The notes beneath the pieces are model-generated. The model did not search any database. It saw only the letters and a program-made list of their open reading frames with translations, and was not told where the DNA came from. Positions 1-9,119 of a stretch of DNA of 64,000 nucleotides are shown here, piece by piece; position 1 is the first letter of the stretch; each line of letters begins with the position of its first letter. Made by a program: the position numbers and the translations under genes. The stretch is from the NCBI GenBank assembly GCA_047626725.1, contig JBLHSG010000001.1:62001-126000 (forward strand), given 5' to 3'. The stretch is from Ascidiaceihabitans sp034111945 (GTDB lineage: Bacteria > Pseudomonadota > Alphaproteobacteria > Rhodobacterales > Rhodobacteraceae).

Positions 1-1
1 C

Positions 2-829
2 GAGCCGACGTGCTGGAATACGCCCGGTTCGGGGAACTGGTGCCCTAGAAATTACACCAACCGGTTTGTCGGGCAGGTGACGTTGACGGACGCGCTAAAG
101 AACTCGTTGAACATTCCTGCGGTCAAAGTCTCCGAAAGCGTGGGCCGCGATCTGGTCCGGCGTGTGGCGTCTGATTTTGGCATCCAAAGCGATTTGGCGG
201 CTGGCCCTGCCTTGGCGCTGGGCGTGTCGGAAAGCACCTTGATCGAGATGACAGGTGCCTACGCAGGTATTCTGAACGGCGGTTCTGCTGTGGCACCTTT
301 TGGTTTGGTTGAACTGCGATTGCAGGGCGACACCGAACCTTTGATGGGGACGGGCGGCGGCATTCAAGAACGGGTCATTCAAGAAAGTTCAGCCGCGCAA
401 TTGGTCTGGATGATGGAAAAAGTCGTGAGCGAAGGCAGCGGCAAACGTGCGCAGTTCGGCAATCGCGAGATCGCGGGTAAAACCGGCACGACCCAAGGCG
501 CAAAAGACGCATGGTTCATCGGATTTACCGGTGATTACGTGACCGGCGTTTGGATGGGGTACGATGACAACACCAAGCTGAAAGGCGTGTCAGGGGGCGG
601 TCTGCCCACAGATATCTGGCGCGAAGTGATGATGCGTGTGCATGAAGGTGTGCCGCAAAAACCGCTGCCGATGAGCGCGCCGATTGGTGCCACAAATGTT
701 CTGGAAACGGGGCCAGCCGTGCCGCAAACCAACGAAGGTATCATCGAGAACCTGTTGCGTGATTTGCTGGGTGGCGGTGGTGGCGGATCAGGCAGTAACG
801 GCCCCGCACCATCTGGCGGGGACCGTTAA
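2..829 (+). CDS. mrcA: Penicillin-binding protein 1A, C-terminal part (cut by window edge)
   Basis: This is the transpeptidase end of a class A penicillin-binding protein, a periplasmic, membrane-anchored enzyme that polymerises and cross-links peptidoglycan. The frame is open from base 2, so the start and the glycosyltransferase domain lie outside the window. Visible are the lead-in NYTNRFVGQVTLTDALKNS, the SxN motif (SLN in KNSLNIPAVK, near base 104) and the KTG motif (GKTGTT, near base 480). The catalytic SxxK serine should be just upstream of the window. The protein ends in a Gly/Ser/Pro-rich tail (GGGGGGSGSNG), probably disordered. The family call is firm; the choice of mrcA over another class A paralogue is inferred. 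Confidence 0.88.
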   Translation, partial: EPTCWNTPGSGNWCPRNYTNRFVGQVTLTDALKNSLNIPAVKVSESVGRDLVRRVASDFGIQSDLAAGPALALGVSESTLIEMTGAYAGILNGGSAVAPFGLVELRLQGDTEPLMGTGGGIQERVIQESSAAQLVWMMEKVVSEGSGKRAQFGNREIAGKTGTTQGAKDAWFIGFTGDYVTGVWMGYDDNTKLKGVSGGGLPTDIWREVMMRVHEGVPQKPLPMSAPIGATNVLETGPAVPQTNEGIIENLLRDLLGGGGGGSGSNGPAPSGGDR

Positions 830-833
830 AAGT

Positions 834-1430
834 TTAGGACGCTTTTTTCAGCGCTGCGATCATCTTGTCGATGTCACCGCCGTTGCGATCCAACAGCGCG
901 CCAACTTCGGTGCGTTCGGTCAGCAGCAGGTTGATGCCTTCGATGTACATGTTGAAAAACAGGTCTTTGCCCGAACGATCAGAAACGTGGAACGTGACAT
1001 CGAAAGGTGACTGGCCTTGCAGCTTGGCCAAGGTTTTGACCTCGTACCACTGTTTGACTTTCTTGACGCCTTTGACCTCGAGCTGGCCACCGATGAATTC
1101 GCGAAAGCGACGGCCATATTTACGCGAGATGTAACCTTGGAACGCCGAAGAGAACGCGGATTTTTGACGCGAAGTTGCGCGTCGTCCGTCGTTGCCCATG
1201 GCGTAGGCCGAAATATACGAGGTGTCAGAATAGCGCGCAAAGATGCGTTCAAATTCGCGAAACATCGATGGTTCGGATTTGCCGGATGCGATTACTTTGT
1301 TGATGTCAGCCACCAACGAGTCGATCAGGGATTCAGCGCGCGATTCGTTTAGTGCGGATGCCGCACCTGACATAAACGGAAGCATGCCAAAGCCTGCAAT
1401 TGCAGTACTGATAAAAGAACGACGTTTCAT
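834..1430 (-). CDS. mlaC: MlaC-like phospholipid-binding periplasmic protein
   Basis: A 198-residue exported protein of the MlaC/Ttg2D family, which carries phospholipids across the periplasm between the outer-membrane MlaA complex and the inner-membrane MlaFEDB transporter. The N-terminus KRRSFISTAIAGFG, followed by a hydrophobic stretch and an ASA cleavage region, is a signal peptide with a twin-arginine look. The body (FERIFARYSDTSYISAYAMG, the KVKQWYEVKT region, and YIEGINLLLTER near the end) fits the family in order and length. It starts 2 bp after the mlaA stop on the same strand, so the two form an operon; the mlaFED permease genes are not in this window. Confidence 0.85.
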   Translation of the reverse strand: MKRRSFISTAIAGFGMLPFMSGAASALNESRAESLIDSLVADINKVIASGKSEPSMFREFERIFARYSDTSYISAYAMGNDGRRATSRQKSAFSSAFQGYISRKYGRRFREFIGGQLEVKGVKKVKQWYEVKTLAKLQGQSPFDVTFHVSDRSGKDLFFNMYIEGINLLLTERTEVGALLDRNGGDIDKMIAALKKAS

Positions 1431-1432
1431 TT

Positions 1433-2167
1433 TTAAAACCCTTTTGTATCCAGTTCGAATGGATCAATTTCACGATTTGATGTTTCATCACCCAGATCGA
1501 AACGGCGATTTTGCAGATAGATCAGACGCGCCTGTGCGTAGCTGTCGGCGCTTTCATATAGGATCGAATCTACTGTGTCGGAATAGCGGTCGCGATCACT
1601 AAGGCGCGATGCAACGCTGGCACCTGTGCCGTAGTATTTTTCGGGACTGTCGACCGCATAGCTAAGCGGGTTGGTGAACAGGTCTACGATTTTGCCGGTG
1701 GTGTCGCGTTGTGTTGACGGGCCTAGGCCGGGCAATTCGATGTAGGGTCCTTCGCCGACGCCCCAAGTGTATAGGGTTTCGCCGAAATCGGTGTCTTGTT
1801 CTGGCATGCCAAATTCGGTGGCCGCATCAGCAAAGCCGCCAAAACCCAAAACCGTGTTTGTCAAAAAGCGGGCCGTTGCGACGCCTGCGCCTTTCATATC
1901 ACCCTGAAGCAATGAATTGACCACAACGCTGGGCTGCCCAAGGTTCTGCGCAAAATGGCCGACAGAATCTTCGATTTCGTCAGGAACAATCTGAGAATAA
2001 CCGCGCGCAGCAGGACGCACCAAAGCCTTATCGAGGCCACGGTTAAACGCGTGCATTTTGCGATTTTGTTTTTCATTCGGATCATAAATACCGTCTGGCG
2101 AATCTTGGGGCACCGCGCAGGCGGTAACAAGCGCCAAGGCACCAAAGGGTAACAATCTACTAAGCAT
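1433..2167 (-). CDS. mlaA: MlaA (VacJ) outer-membrane lipoprotein
   Basis: A 244-residue lipoprotein of the MlaA/VacJ family, which removes misplaced phospholipid from the outer leaflet of the outer membrane and passes it to MlaC. The frame is open further upstream to 2386, but the ATG at 2167 is chosen because it gives a classic lipoprotein signal, MLSRLLPFGALALVTAC, with lipobox VTAC. The family signature is clear: DPNEKQNRKMHAFNRGLDK, then FLTNTVLGFGGFADAATEFG, DFGETLYTWGVGEGPY and PGLGPSTQRD. No strong Shine-Dalgarno is visible before this ATG. It is first in a two-gene unit with mlaC and diverges from the type I secretion genes. Confidence 0.9.
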   Translation of the reverse strand: MLSRLLPFGALALVTACAVPQDSPDGIYDPNEKQNRKMHAFNRGLDKALVRPAARGYSQIVPDEIEDSVGHFAQNLGQPSVVVNSLLQGDMKGAGVATARFLTNTVLGFGGFADAATEFGMPEQDTDFGETLYTWGVGEGPYIELPGLGPSTQRDTTGKIVDLFTNPLSYAVDSPEKYYGTGASVASRLSDRDRYSDTVDSILYESADSYAQARLIYLQNRRFDLGDETSNREIDPFELDTKGF

Positions 2168-2362
2168 ACGAAATGCCGGGGAAATATAGTTCAAGTGACG
2201 TCTCCGAACGGGCGATTTAACGCTTAAGTAATGCTTTGAATTGTAATGCCCATAGGGCTCTGGTGTGTTTTGCGTGTATGTGGCACTTGCGTGACAGGGT
2301 ACACACAGGCACATTGTCATAAACCGCGTTGAAGCGCACGTAAGACAAGCGAAAAGGTGCCG

Positions 2363-4099
2363 ATGCAAAACAGGATCATATCGCAAGGCCTAACAGAGCT
2401 GCGACGCGCGCGGGCGCAAAGCCGTAGTTTGTATTGGATCGTTGGGCTTTTTAGCATGTTTGCGAACCTGCTGATGCTGACTGGACCTATGTATATGCTG
2501 CAGGTCTATGACCGCGTTTTAGGCAGTAAATCCGAAGAAACCCTAATCGCATTGTCACTGTTGGTCGTGTTTTTATACGGCATCATGGGGATACTGGAAT
2601 TTACCCGCAGCCGGATCATGGCGCGGGTTGGCGCACGGTTTCAGGCGGCTCTTGATCGTCGTGTGTTTGATGCGGTTGTGCGCAAGTCTGCCGTTGCTCC
2701 TGATCTGCAAACGCAATCGGGGTTGGGCGATCTTGAATCGGTACAGCGTCTGATGACCTCGCCGGTGTTGATGGCGTTTTTTGACCTGCCTTGGACGCCG
2801 ATCTTTTTGGCTGGGATCTTTGTGTTCCACCCGATGCTTGGCTTTATGGCGCTGGGCGGTGCCGTGCTGCTGATCTTGATCGCGCTGGCCAACCAATTGC
2901 TGTCAAAACGCCCACAGCTTGAGGCTGGAATTGCCGGACAGCGCGCTGGTGGTTTGTCCGAACAAATCCGTGTCGAAGCCGAGATGGTCCAGGCGATGGG
3001 GATGCGCGATGCCGCGTTTAGTCGCTGGCAAATTCTGCGCAATGCCGCCCTTGAGGGGCAGATCAAAGCCACCGATGTTTCGGGCGGCTTTTCATCCCTG
3101 ACCAAAACCCTGCGCCTGTTTTTGCAATCGGCGATGTTGGGCATGGGGGCCTACCTTGTGTTGCAAGACCAGATGACACCGGGGGCCATGATTGCCGGAT
3201 CGATCCTATTGGGGCGCGCCTTGGCGCCTGTCGAAATGATGCTGAACCAATGGTCGATTGTGCAGCGCGCTTCCAAAGGTTGGGGCACGATGGCCGAACT
3301 GTTGGGCACCGTCCCACCAGAGGTCGCGCGCACACAATTGCCGGTGCCCAAAGCGCATCTTGTTGCCAAAGGATTGACTGTTGTACCGCCGGGCCAAAAA
3401 TCTGCCGCGTTGCGTGGTTTGAACTTTGAATTAAAACCCGGTCAGGCCTTGGGTGTGATCGGTGCATCGGGTGCAGGGAAATCGACGTTGGCGCGTGCCG
3501 TGACGGGCGTGTGGCGCCCGGCTGGTGGATCGCTGCGGTTGGATGCGGCTGCGCTGGAACATTACGAACCAGCAATTTTGGGTCAGCACATCGGGTATTT
3601 GCCACAGCGCGTGCAGCTTTTTGACGGATCGATTTCAGAAAACATTGCACGCCTCGTTTCGCAACCCGACGCCGCCAAAGTCGTCGAAGCCGCAAAGGCC
3701 GCCGCCGCACACGAGATGATCCTTGAATTGCCGGATGGCTACGACACGCTGGTTAACGCCGCGCAGCATCGCCTGTCGGGTGGGCAAATGCAGCGTATCG
3801 GACTGGCCCGCGCGATGTACGGCGATCCGGTGATTGTGGTGTTGGACGAGCCGAATTCGAACCTTGATAATGTTGGCAGCGAGGCGCTGAACGCCGCGAT
3901 CCGCAATATCAAAGCACGCGGCGGGGCCGTAATGATTATGGCCCACCGTCCTGCGGCCATTCAGGAATGTGATGTGTTGTTGGTGATCGACAACGGCATG
4001 GCCGCGGCGTTCGGGCCAAAAGACGACGTGCTCAAAGCGTCGGTGAAAAACCATCAGCAAATCCAAAAAGCCCCCCCCGGATCAGGAGGCGTAACATGA
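2363..4099 (+). CDS. prtD: Type I secretion ABC transporter (PrtD family)
   Basis: A 578-residue inner-membrane exporter with fused permease and ATPase domains, of the PrtD/AprD type that pushes proteins with uncleaved C-terminal signals straight out of the cell. An N-terminal six-helix domain (residues about 20-300) carries the family motif LTGPMYMLQVYDRVL. The ATPase domain has Walker A GASGAGKST (about 367-375), signature LSGGQ (about 471) and Walker B VIVVLDEP (about 492). There is no N-terminal C39 peptidase domain, which excludes bacteriocin-type exporters. A GTG at 2357 is possible, but AAGG five bases before the ATG at 2363 favours the latter. It overlaps the HlyD gene by ATGA; no TolC-type gene or obvious substrate lies beside it. 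Confidence 0.9.
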   Translation: MQNRIISQGLTELRRARAQSRSLYWIVGLFSMFANLLMLTGPMYMLQVYDRVLGSKSEETLIALSLLVVFLYGIMGILEFTRSRIMARVGARFQAALDRRVFDAVVRKSAVAPDLQTQSGLGDLESVQRLMTSPVLMAFFDLPWTPIFLAGIFVFHPMLGFMALGGAVLLILIALANQLLSKRPQLEAGIAGQRAGGLSEQIRVEAEMVQAMGMRDAAFSRWQILRNAALEGQIKATDVSGGFSSLTKTLRLFLQSAMLGMGAYLVLQDQMTPGAMIAGSILLGRALAPVEMMLNQWSIVQRASKGWGTMAELLGTVPPEVARTQLPVPKAHLVAKGLTVVPPGQKSAALRGLNFELKPGQALGVIGASGAGKSTLARAVTGVWRPAGGSLRLDAAALEHYEPAILGQHIGYLPQRVQLFDGSISENIARLVSQPDAAKVVEAAKAAAAHEMILELPDGYDTLVNAAQHRLSGGQMQRIGLARAMYGDPVIVVLDEPNSNLDNVGSEALNAAIRNIKARGGAVMIMAHRPAAIQECDVLLVIDNGMAAAFGPKDDVLKASVKNHQQIQKAPPGSGGVT

Positions 4100-5409
4100 G
4101 CGCACCTCAGCAAAGCAAAACGTGGTCTGCAAAATTCCCGACCTGTCTGGGCCTGTTCGCGTTGGTTGTATTGTTCGGCGGATTTATGGCTTGGGCCACG
4201 TTCAGTCAAATCGCAGGCGCGATCATTGCGCCTGGCCGCCTTGAGGTCGATCAGAACCGTCAGGTCATTCAGCACCAAACCGGCGGCACGGTGGCCGAAA
4301 TTTCGGTCAGCGAGGGCGATAGCGTAAAAGCCGGCGATGTGTTGCTGCGTTTGGACGATCAAATTCAGGCCTCGCGTCTGGTGATCATCGAAGGGCAATT
4401 GTTCGAATTGCAGGCCCGCCGTGCCCGCCTCGAGGCAGAACGAGACGAGACCGAAGACCCGAAATTCGACAAGGCATTGATCGCCGAAGGCGTGGCAAAC
4501 CCCGACATTCAGGAACTGATTGATGGCCAGCGAAACCTGTTTTTTGCGCGCCGCGATTCCGCGTCTCGTGAAACGCAGCAACTTAGCAAACGGCGCGCGC
4601 AGATCGGCAATCAGATCGACGGTATCTTGGCACAAGAAGCTTCGCTTGCCCGTCAGCTCGAGTTGATCAAAAAGGAACTGGGAAACCAGCAAGCGCTGCT
4701 GGATCGTGGTTTGGCCCAAATCGGACCGGTGCTGGCACTACAACGTCAAGAAGCGAGTCTTTCTGGACAGTTAGGTGAACTTGCCGCGTCCAAAGCGCAG
4801 TCTGACGGGCGCATGACCGAAATCGATATTGAGGTTTTGAAACTAGGAACATCGCGGCGCGAAGAAGCAATTTCGCGGCTGCGTGATTTGCGGTACCGCG
4901 AACTGGAATTGGTCGAACAACGCGCCGCCGCCAAGGTGGAAATCGATCAGCTGGACATTCGCGCGCCCGTGGCTGGAATTGTCTATGGAATGCGCGTTCA
5001 AACGCCGCGTTCGGTCATTCGCGCCGCTGATCCTGTGTTGTTTTTGATCCCTCAGGATCGCCCGCTTTTGATCGTTGTGCGCATCGACCCGCTGCATATT
5101 GATCAGATCGTAATTGGCCAACAGGTGAACCTGCGCTTTTCTGCCCTTGATCAACGTACGACGCCGGAACTTATCGGTCAGGTCACCCTTATTTCCGCTG
5201 ATGCATTCGAAGACGACGCGCGCGGAGTGACCTATTACCGCGCTGAAATCACGCTGAATTTGGGCGAATTGGCCAAGCTGAACGACGGCGACGTGCTGAT
5301 CCCCGGTATGCCGGTCGAGGCGTTCGTGCGCACTGCCGATCGCTCTCCGCTTGCGTATCTTATCAAACCGGTGGCCGATTATTTCAATCGTGCTTTCCGC
5401 GAAACCTGA
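4096..5409 (+). CDS. prtE: Type I secretion periplasmic adaptor (HlyD/PrtE family)
   Basis: A 437-residue membrane-fusion protein that links the PrtD-type ABC transporter to an outer-membrane channel. A single N-terminal membrane helix (LGLFALVVLFGGFMAWATFS) is followed by the biotinyl-lipoyl-like half motif IIAPGRLEVDQNRQVIQHQ, a long charged coiled-coil hairpin (about residues 90-260), and the second half motif IDQLDIRAPVAGIVYGM. A C-terminal beta domain ends in VLIPGMPVEAFVRTADRSPL, the usual HlyD ending. It overlaps the ABC gene by four bases, so the pair is translationally coupled. The exported protein is not evident nearby; the leaderless protein at 54107-55810 is one speculative candidate. 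Confidence 0.9.
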   Translation: MSAPQQSKTWSAKFPTCLGLFALVVLFGGFMAWATFSQIAGAIIAPGRLEVDQNRQVIQHQTGGTVAEISVSEGDSVKAGDVLLRLDDQIQASRLVIIEGQLFELQARRARLEAERDETEDPKFDKALIAEGVANPDIQELIDGQRNLFFARRDSASRETQQLSKRRAQIGNQIDGILAQEASLARQLELIKKELGNQQALLDRGLAQIGPVLALQRQEASLSGQLGELAASKAQSDGRMTEIDIEVLKLGTSRREEAISRLRDLRYRELELVEQRAAAKVEIDQLDIRAPVAGIVYGMRVQTPRSVIRAADPVLFLIPQDRPLLIVVRIDPLHIDQIVIGQQVNLRFSALDQRTTPELIGQVTLISADAFEDDARGVTYYRAEITLNLGELAKLNDGDVLIPGMPVEAFVRTADRSPLAYLIKPVADYFNRAFRET

Positions 5410-5435
5410 ACACAAAATCACAAGGACTTCTCTTC

Positions 5436-5894
5436 ATGACTATCACATCCCGTCTGGCCGAACTTGACGTCACACTGCCCGACGCTAGCGCGCCTGCTGG
5501 CAACTACGTGCCCTTTGTTGTTGTGGGCGATATGGTCTATATTTCCGGACAAATCTCGGTTGGTGCAGATGGTCCAATTACCGGTAAGTTGGGCGCTGAT
5601 CTGGATGTCGATGCTGGCGCAAAAGCGGCCAAGGCCTGCGCGCTTAGCCTGATTGCACAGTTGCAAGTCGCCTGTGGTGGCGATCTGGATCGCGTTGTTA
5701 AGGTCGTAAAACTGGGCGGCTTTGTGAATTCGACACCAGAATTTGACCAGCAACCTGCGGTAATCAACGGTGCATCAGATTTCATGGTTGCGGTCTTTGG
5801 TGACGTCGGCCGTCACGCGCGCGCCGCCGTTTCAGCAGCGTCTTTGCCGTTTGGTGTCGCCGTTGAAATCGAAGGCGTGTTTCAGATTAAATGA
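5436..5894 (+). CDS. RidA/YjgF-family protein
   Basis: A 152-residue cytosolic protein of the RidA/YjgF/UK114 superfamily. Members with the catalytic arginine hydrolyse reactive enamine/imine intermediates made by PLP enzymes; this one belongs to the longer YjgF-like subgroup (COG0251 type). Recognisable pieces are MVYISGQISVGADG near the start, the core about residues 90-110 (VVKVVKLGGFVN) and a C-terminal segment HARAAVSAASLPFGVAVEIEG, where the Arg of RAAVSAASLP corresponds to the conserved substrate-binding arginine. A good ribosome site (AAGGA) precedes the ATG. The stop overlaps the following GDPD gene by ATGA, so the two are coupled. Confidence 0.85.
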   Translation: MTITSRLAELDVTLPDASAPAGNYVPFVVVGDMVYISGQISVGADGPITGKLGADLDVDAGAKAAKACALSLIAQLQVACGGDLDRVVKVVKLGGFVNSTPEFDQQPAVINGASDFMVAVFGDVGRHARAAVSAASLPFGVAVEIEGVFQIK

Positions 5895-6670
5895 GCACCG
5901 ATGTGATCCCGCATTTGCACGCTGATTTTCTGCGTAAACCATTGGCGCATCGTGCATTGCATGACGTTAATGACGGACGTCCAGAAAACAGTCGTGCGGC
6001 GATCCGCGCGGCGATTGCTGCGGGGTATGGCATTGAAATCGACCTACAGCTGAGTGCCGATAATCGCGCAATGGTATTTCACGATTATGCGCTGGATCGC
6101 CTGACATCGGCCAAAGGCCCTGTGCGTTTGTGCAGTGCGGATACGCTTGCCAAAATCCCGCTAAAGGGAAGCGACGAAGGTATTCCCGATCTGATCGAGG
6201 TGCTGGACATCGTCGCGGGCCAAGTGCCGCTTTTGATCGAGCTCAAGGATCAAGACGGCGCAATGGGCAACAATATCGGGGCGCTGGAACGGGCCACAGC
6301 GGATGTTTTGCGTGGGTACACAGGCCTGATCGGGCTGATGTCATTTAACCCGAATTCCGTTGGCATGATGGCTGATCTGATGCCAAATGTGCCGCGCGGC
6401 ATTGTCACCAGCGCCTATGATGCTGACGATTGGCCGCTGCCACAAACCGTGTGTGACCATCTGCGGGGTATTCCCGATTTTGATCGCACGCGCGCCAGTT
6501 TTATCAGTCACGAAGTCGACGATGTGACCCGCCAGCGTGTGTTGGACCTAAAGGCAAATGGCGCGGATGTTTTGTGCTGGACGGTGCGATCCGCATCCCA
6601 AGAGGCGCAAGCGCGCGAGGTCGTGCAAAATATCACCTTTGAGGGCTATTTGGCGGCGCTTCCCGGTTGA
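5891..6670 (+). CDS. Glycerophosphodiester phosphodiesterase
   Basis: A 259-residue GDPD-family hydrolase, which cleaves glycerophosphodiesters to glycerol-3-phosphate and an alcohol. The metal and catalytic motifs of the TIM-barrel fold are present: AHRALHD with GRPENSRAAI at about residues 19-38, EIDLQLSAD at about 50, VFHDYALDRLT at about 62, and LLIELKDQ at about 115. The usual HRG is here HRA, a common variant in alphaproteobacteria. It has no signal peptide, so it is cytosolic, like UgpQ. It overlaps the upstream RidA-family gene by four bases. Confidence 0.87.
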   Translation: MSTDVIPHLHADFLRKPLAHRALHDVNDGRPENSRAAIRAAIAAGYGIEIDLQLSADNRAMVFHDYALDRLTSAKGPVRLCSADTLAKIPLKGSDEGIPDLIEVLDIVAGQVPLLIELKDQDGAMGNNIGALERATADVLRGYTGLIGLMSFNPNSVGMMADLMPNVPRGIVTSAYDADDWPLPQTVCDHLRGIPDFDRTRASFISHEVDDVTRQRVLDLKANGADVLCWTVRSASQEAQAREVVQNITFEGYLAALPG

Positions 6671-6720
6671 ACCTGCCCTTGCGCGCTACACATACTAACA
6701 AAGTTAACGCGTAGGGACAG

Positions 6721-7908
6721 ATGAGCCAGCAAGAAGTCGAAATTACGATTGTGCCTTCAATTGCACAGATCGGTCAGACGGACTGGGATGCCTGCGCGTG
6801 TCCCGAGGCTGAGGATGGCGGTCGGCCCAATGATCCGTTCACAACCTACCGTTTCATGAGCGCGCTTGAAGACAGCGGTTCAGTGGGGCCAGGCACGGGT
6901 TGGCAGCCGCAATATCTGATGGCGAAATTAGCCGGACAAGTGATCGGCGTCGCGCCGCTGTACGTCAAACAGCACTCGCAAGGTGAATACATTTTTGACC
7001 ACAATTGGGCGCAGGCCTACGAGCGGGCAGGCGGGCGGTATTACCCGAAACTGCAAATCGCTGTGCCGCATACGCCTGCCACCGGACGTCGGTTTTTGGT
7101 CAAACCGGATTTTGCTGAAACAGGTTTTGCGGCATTGACCCAAGGGGCTACGCAATTGGCCGCGAACAACAAAATCTCGTCGTTGCATATAACGTTTTGT
7201 ACTGAAGACGAGGCCGAACAAGGGGCCGAAATGGGGCTGATGCCGCGTATCACCCAGCAGTTTCATTGGCTGAACAATAGCTACGACGGCTTTGACGATT
7301 TTCTGGCGTCGCTGAGTTCACGCAAGCGTAAAAATATCCGCAAAGAACGCGCGCAGGCCCAAGGGTTCGGTGGCGATATCGTCACATTGCGCGGGGATCA
7401 GATTGAACCGGAACACTGGGACGCGTTCTGGGAATTTTATCAGGACACCGGCGCGCGCAAATGGGGTACGCCCTATCTGACACGTCGGTTTTTTCAAATC
7501 GCACAGGACACATTGCGCGATGACATCGCCTTAGTGCTGGCCCGCCGTGATGGCGTTTGGGTGGCAGGTGCGCTGAATTTCATCGGGCGAAACACGCTGT
7601 ATGGGCGCTATTGGGGCTGCAATGAACACCATCCCTGCCTGCATTTTGAACTGTGCTATTATGTGGCTATCGACATCGCCATTGCCGACGGCCTGCAAAC
7701 AGTAGAGGCGGGCGCGCAGGGCGAACACAAATTGGCGCGCGGGTACTTGCCGACGCAAACTCATAGCTTGCATTGGGTGGGTGATCCGGGTTTTGCGGAC
7801 GCAATCGGTACCTATCTAAAAGCCGAGCGCGAGGCGGTCGAAGAAGAGATCGAAATTTTGACAGAATACGGCCCCTTTAAACGGGCCGAAGTTGAGGAGC
7901 AGGAATAA
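6721..7908 (+). CDS. GNAT/FemAB-like N-acyltransferase (DUF482 type)
   Basis: A 395-residue protein of the COG3146/DUF482 family, related to FemAB-type acyltransferases with a duplicated GNAT fold; the substrate is unknown. Family landmarks are DPFTTYRFMSALEDSGSVG near residue 40, GWQPQYLM followed by VAPLYVK, the central FLASLSSRKRKNIRKERAQA, and the C-terminal part with YGRYWGC and EAGAQGEHKLARGYLPT. The length is normal. The ATG follows AGGGA by four bases. The stop shares one base with the start of the pterin dehydratase gene (TAATG), placing both and mscS in one transcript. Confidence 0.83.
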   Translation: MSQQEVEITIVPSIAQIGQTDWDACACPEAEDGGRPNDPFTTYRFMSALEDSGSVGPGTGWQPQYLMAKLAGQVIGVAPLYVKQHSQGEYIFDHNWAQAYERAGGRYYPKLQIAVPHTPATGRRFLVKPDFAETGFAALTQGATQLAANNKISSLHITFCTEDEAEQGAEMGLMPRITQQFHWLNNSYDGFDDFLASLSSRKRKNIRKERAQAQGFGGDIVTLRGDQIEPEHWDAFWEFYQDTGARKWGTPYLTRRFFQIAQDTLRDDIALVLARRDGVWVAGALNFIGRNTLYGRYWGCNEHHPCLHFELCYYVAIDIAIADGLQTVEAGAQGEHKLARGYLPTQTHSLHWVGDPGFADAIGTYLKAEREAVEEEIEILTEYGPFKRAEVEEQE

Positions 7909-8207
7909 TGGAACGCTTGAGCGAAGAAACACGCGGCACGCTGTTGGGCCCTTTGATGGACACCGGCTGGACGCTTCAGGACGACCGTGATGCGATTTTC
8001 AAATCATTCAAATTCGCGGATTTCACCGATGCATTTGGCTGGATGACACGCGTGGCGATCTGGGCTGAAAAATGGAACCACCACCCTGAATGGGACAACA
8101 TCTATTCGCGGGTGAACGTCGTTTTGACGACGCATGATGTGGATGGATTAAGCACGCTAGACGTTAAAATGGCGCGCAAAATGGATGGGTTGGCAGCACA
8201 CGTATGA
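7908..8207 (+). CDS. phhB: Pterin-4a-carbinolamine dehydratase
   Basis: A 99-residue enzyme that dehydrates 4a-hydroxytetrahydropterin, classically to recycle the cofactor of aromatic-amino-acid hydroxylases. The diagnostic segment AEKWNHHPEWDNIYSRVNV carries the active-site histidine pair (HH), followed by LTTHDVDGLSTLD. Size and motif order match the family closely. No phenylalanine hydroxylase is nearby, so the link to that pathway is not shown here. The gene is coupled to its neighbours: TAATG overlap upstream, ATGA overlap with mscS downstream. Confidence 0.92.
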   Translation: MERLSEETRGTLLGPLMDTGWTLQDDRDAIFKSFKFADFTDAFGWMTRVAIWAEKWNHHPEWDNIYSRVNVVLTTHDVDGLSTLDVKMARKMDGLAAHV

Positions 8208-9061
8208 TCGAAGATATCCTGAATTATCAAATCTGGCAGGGCAATTCCCTTGCCGATTTCCTGACGTTAGAAATGCTGGCATCTGCTGCGGGTTCTGTTG
8301 TGGCGGCGATTGCGATTTTGCTGGTGGGCTGGATTTTGGCGGCGTGGCTCAGCAGTCGCGTGCGCAAGATTGGTTTGAAGTACGCGCGGCTTGACGACAC
8401 GCTGTTCAACTTCCTTGGGTCGTTGGTCAGATACGTTGTTTTGACGTTCACGTTCTTGATCGTTTTGAACACGTTCGGCGTACAAACGACGTCGTTTGTG
8501 GCGGCGATTGGTGCGGCTGGTTTGGCGATTGGTTTGGCGCTGCAAGGCACGCTTTCGAATGTCGCAGCAGGCGTGATGTTGATCCTGTTTCGCCCGCTCA
8601 AGATCGGTGATTTTGTCGAAGTGAACGGCAAGATGGGCACGGTAAAAGACGTGACGCTGAATTTCACGGAACTTGCCAGTATGGGCAACGTGCAAATTAT
8701 CATCCCCAATTCCAAAGTCTGGGGCAACACGATGGAAAACTATTCTGTCTACAAAACCCGTCGAGCGGAATGGTATTTTGGTGTTGGTTACGGGGTGAAC
8801 CTAAAGTCAGCCGAGGACGTCATTCGCAAAGTTGTCACGGCAGACGAGCGCACGCATGCTGACCCCGCGCCGTTCATTCAAGTCAATAATCTGGGTGAAA
8901 GTTCGGTGGATTTTCTTGTACGTGCGTGGGTCGATTCAAGCGACTATTTCACTTATCAGGCAGACATCAAACGCAAGATCAAAGAGGCGTTGGATTTGGA
9001 TGGAATCGACATTCCATTCCCGACACGCACAATGGTCACGGCACCGTCAGCCGAGAAGTAA
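8204..9061 (+). CDS. mscS: MscS-family mechanosensitive channel
   Basis: A 285-residue small-conductance mechanosensitive channel that opens under hypo-osmotic shock to release solutes. Three N-terminal helices are visible (about residues 22-45, 65-85 and 95-125). The pore helix contains GAAGLAIGLALQGTLSNVAAG, with the alternating Gly/Ala packing typical of MscS TM3. The cytoplasmic beta domain follows with IGDFVEVNGKMGTVKDVTLN and IPNSKVWGNTMENYS, then the alpha-beta domain. It overlaps the phhB stop by ATGA and is followed 9 bp later by an intrinsic terminator, so it ends the operon. Confidence 0.93.
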   Translation: MIEDILNYQIWQGNSLADFLTLEMLASAAGSVVAAIAILLVGWILAAWLSSRVRKIGLKYARLDDTLFNFLGSLVRYVVLTFTFLIVLNTFGVQTTSFVAAIGAAGLAIGLALQGTLSNVAAGVMLILFRPLKIGDFVEVNGKMGTVKDVTLNFTELASMGNVQIIIPNSKVWGNTMENYSVYKTRRAEWYFGVGYGVNLKSAEDVIRKVVTADERTHADPAPFIQVNNLGESSVDFLVRAWVDSSDYFTYQADIKRKIKEALDLDGIDIPFPTRTMVTAPSAEK

Positions 9062-9070
9062 TCCAACGGA

Positions 9071-9098
9071 AAAAGGCCCCCACACGTGAGGGCCTTTT
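9071..9098. terminator. Bidirectional intrinsic terminator between mscS and peroxiredoxin gene
   Basis: Perfect nine-base arms AAAAGGCCC (9071-9079) and GGGCCTTTT (9090-9098) enclose a ten-base loop. The run of T on either strand lets it serve both the mscS operon and the converging peroxiredoxin gene. Confidence 0.85.
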
Positions 9099-9119
9099 AC
9101 GACATTTTCTATTTGGCGC

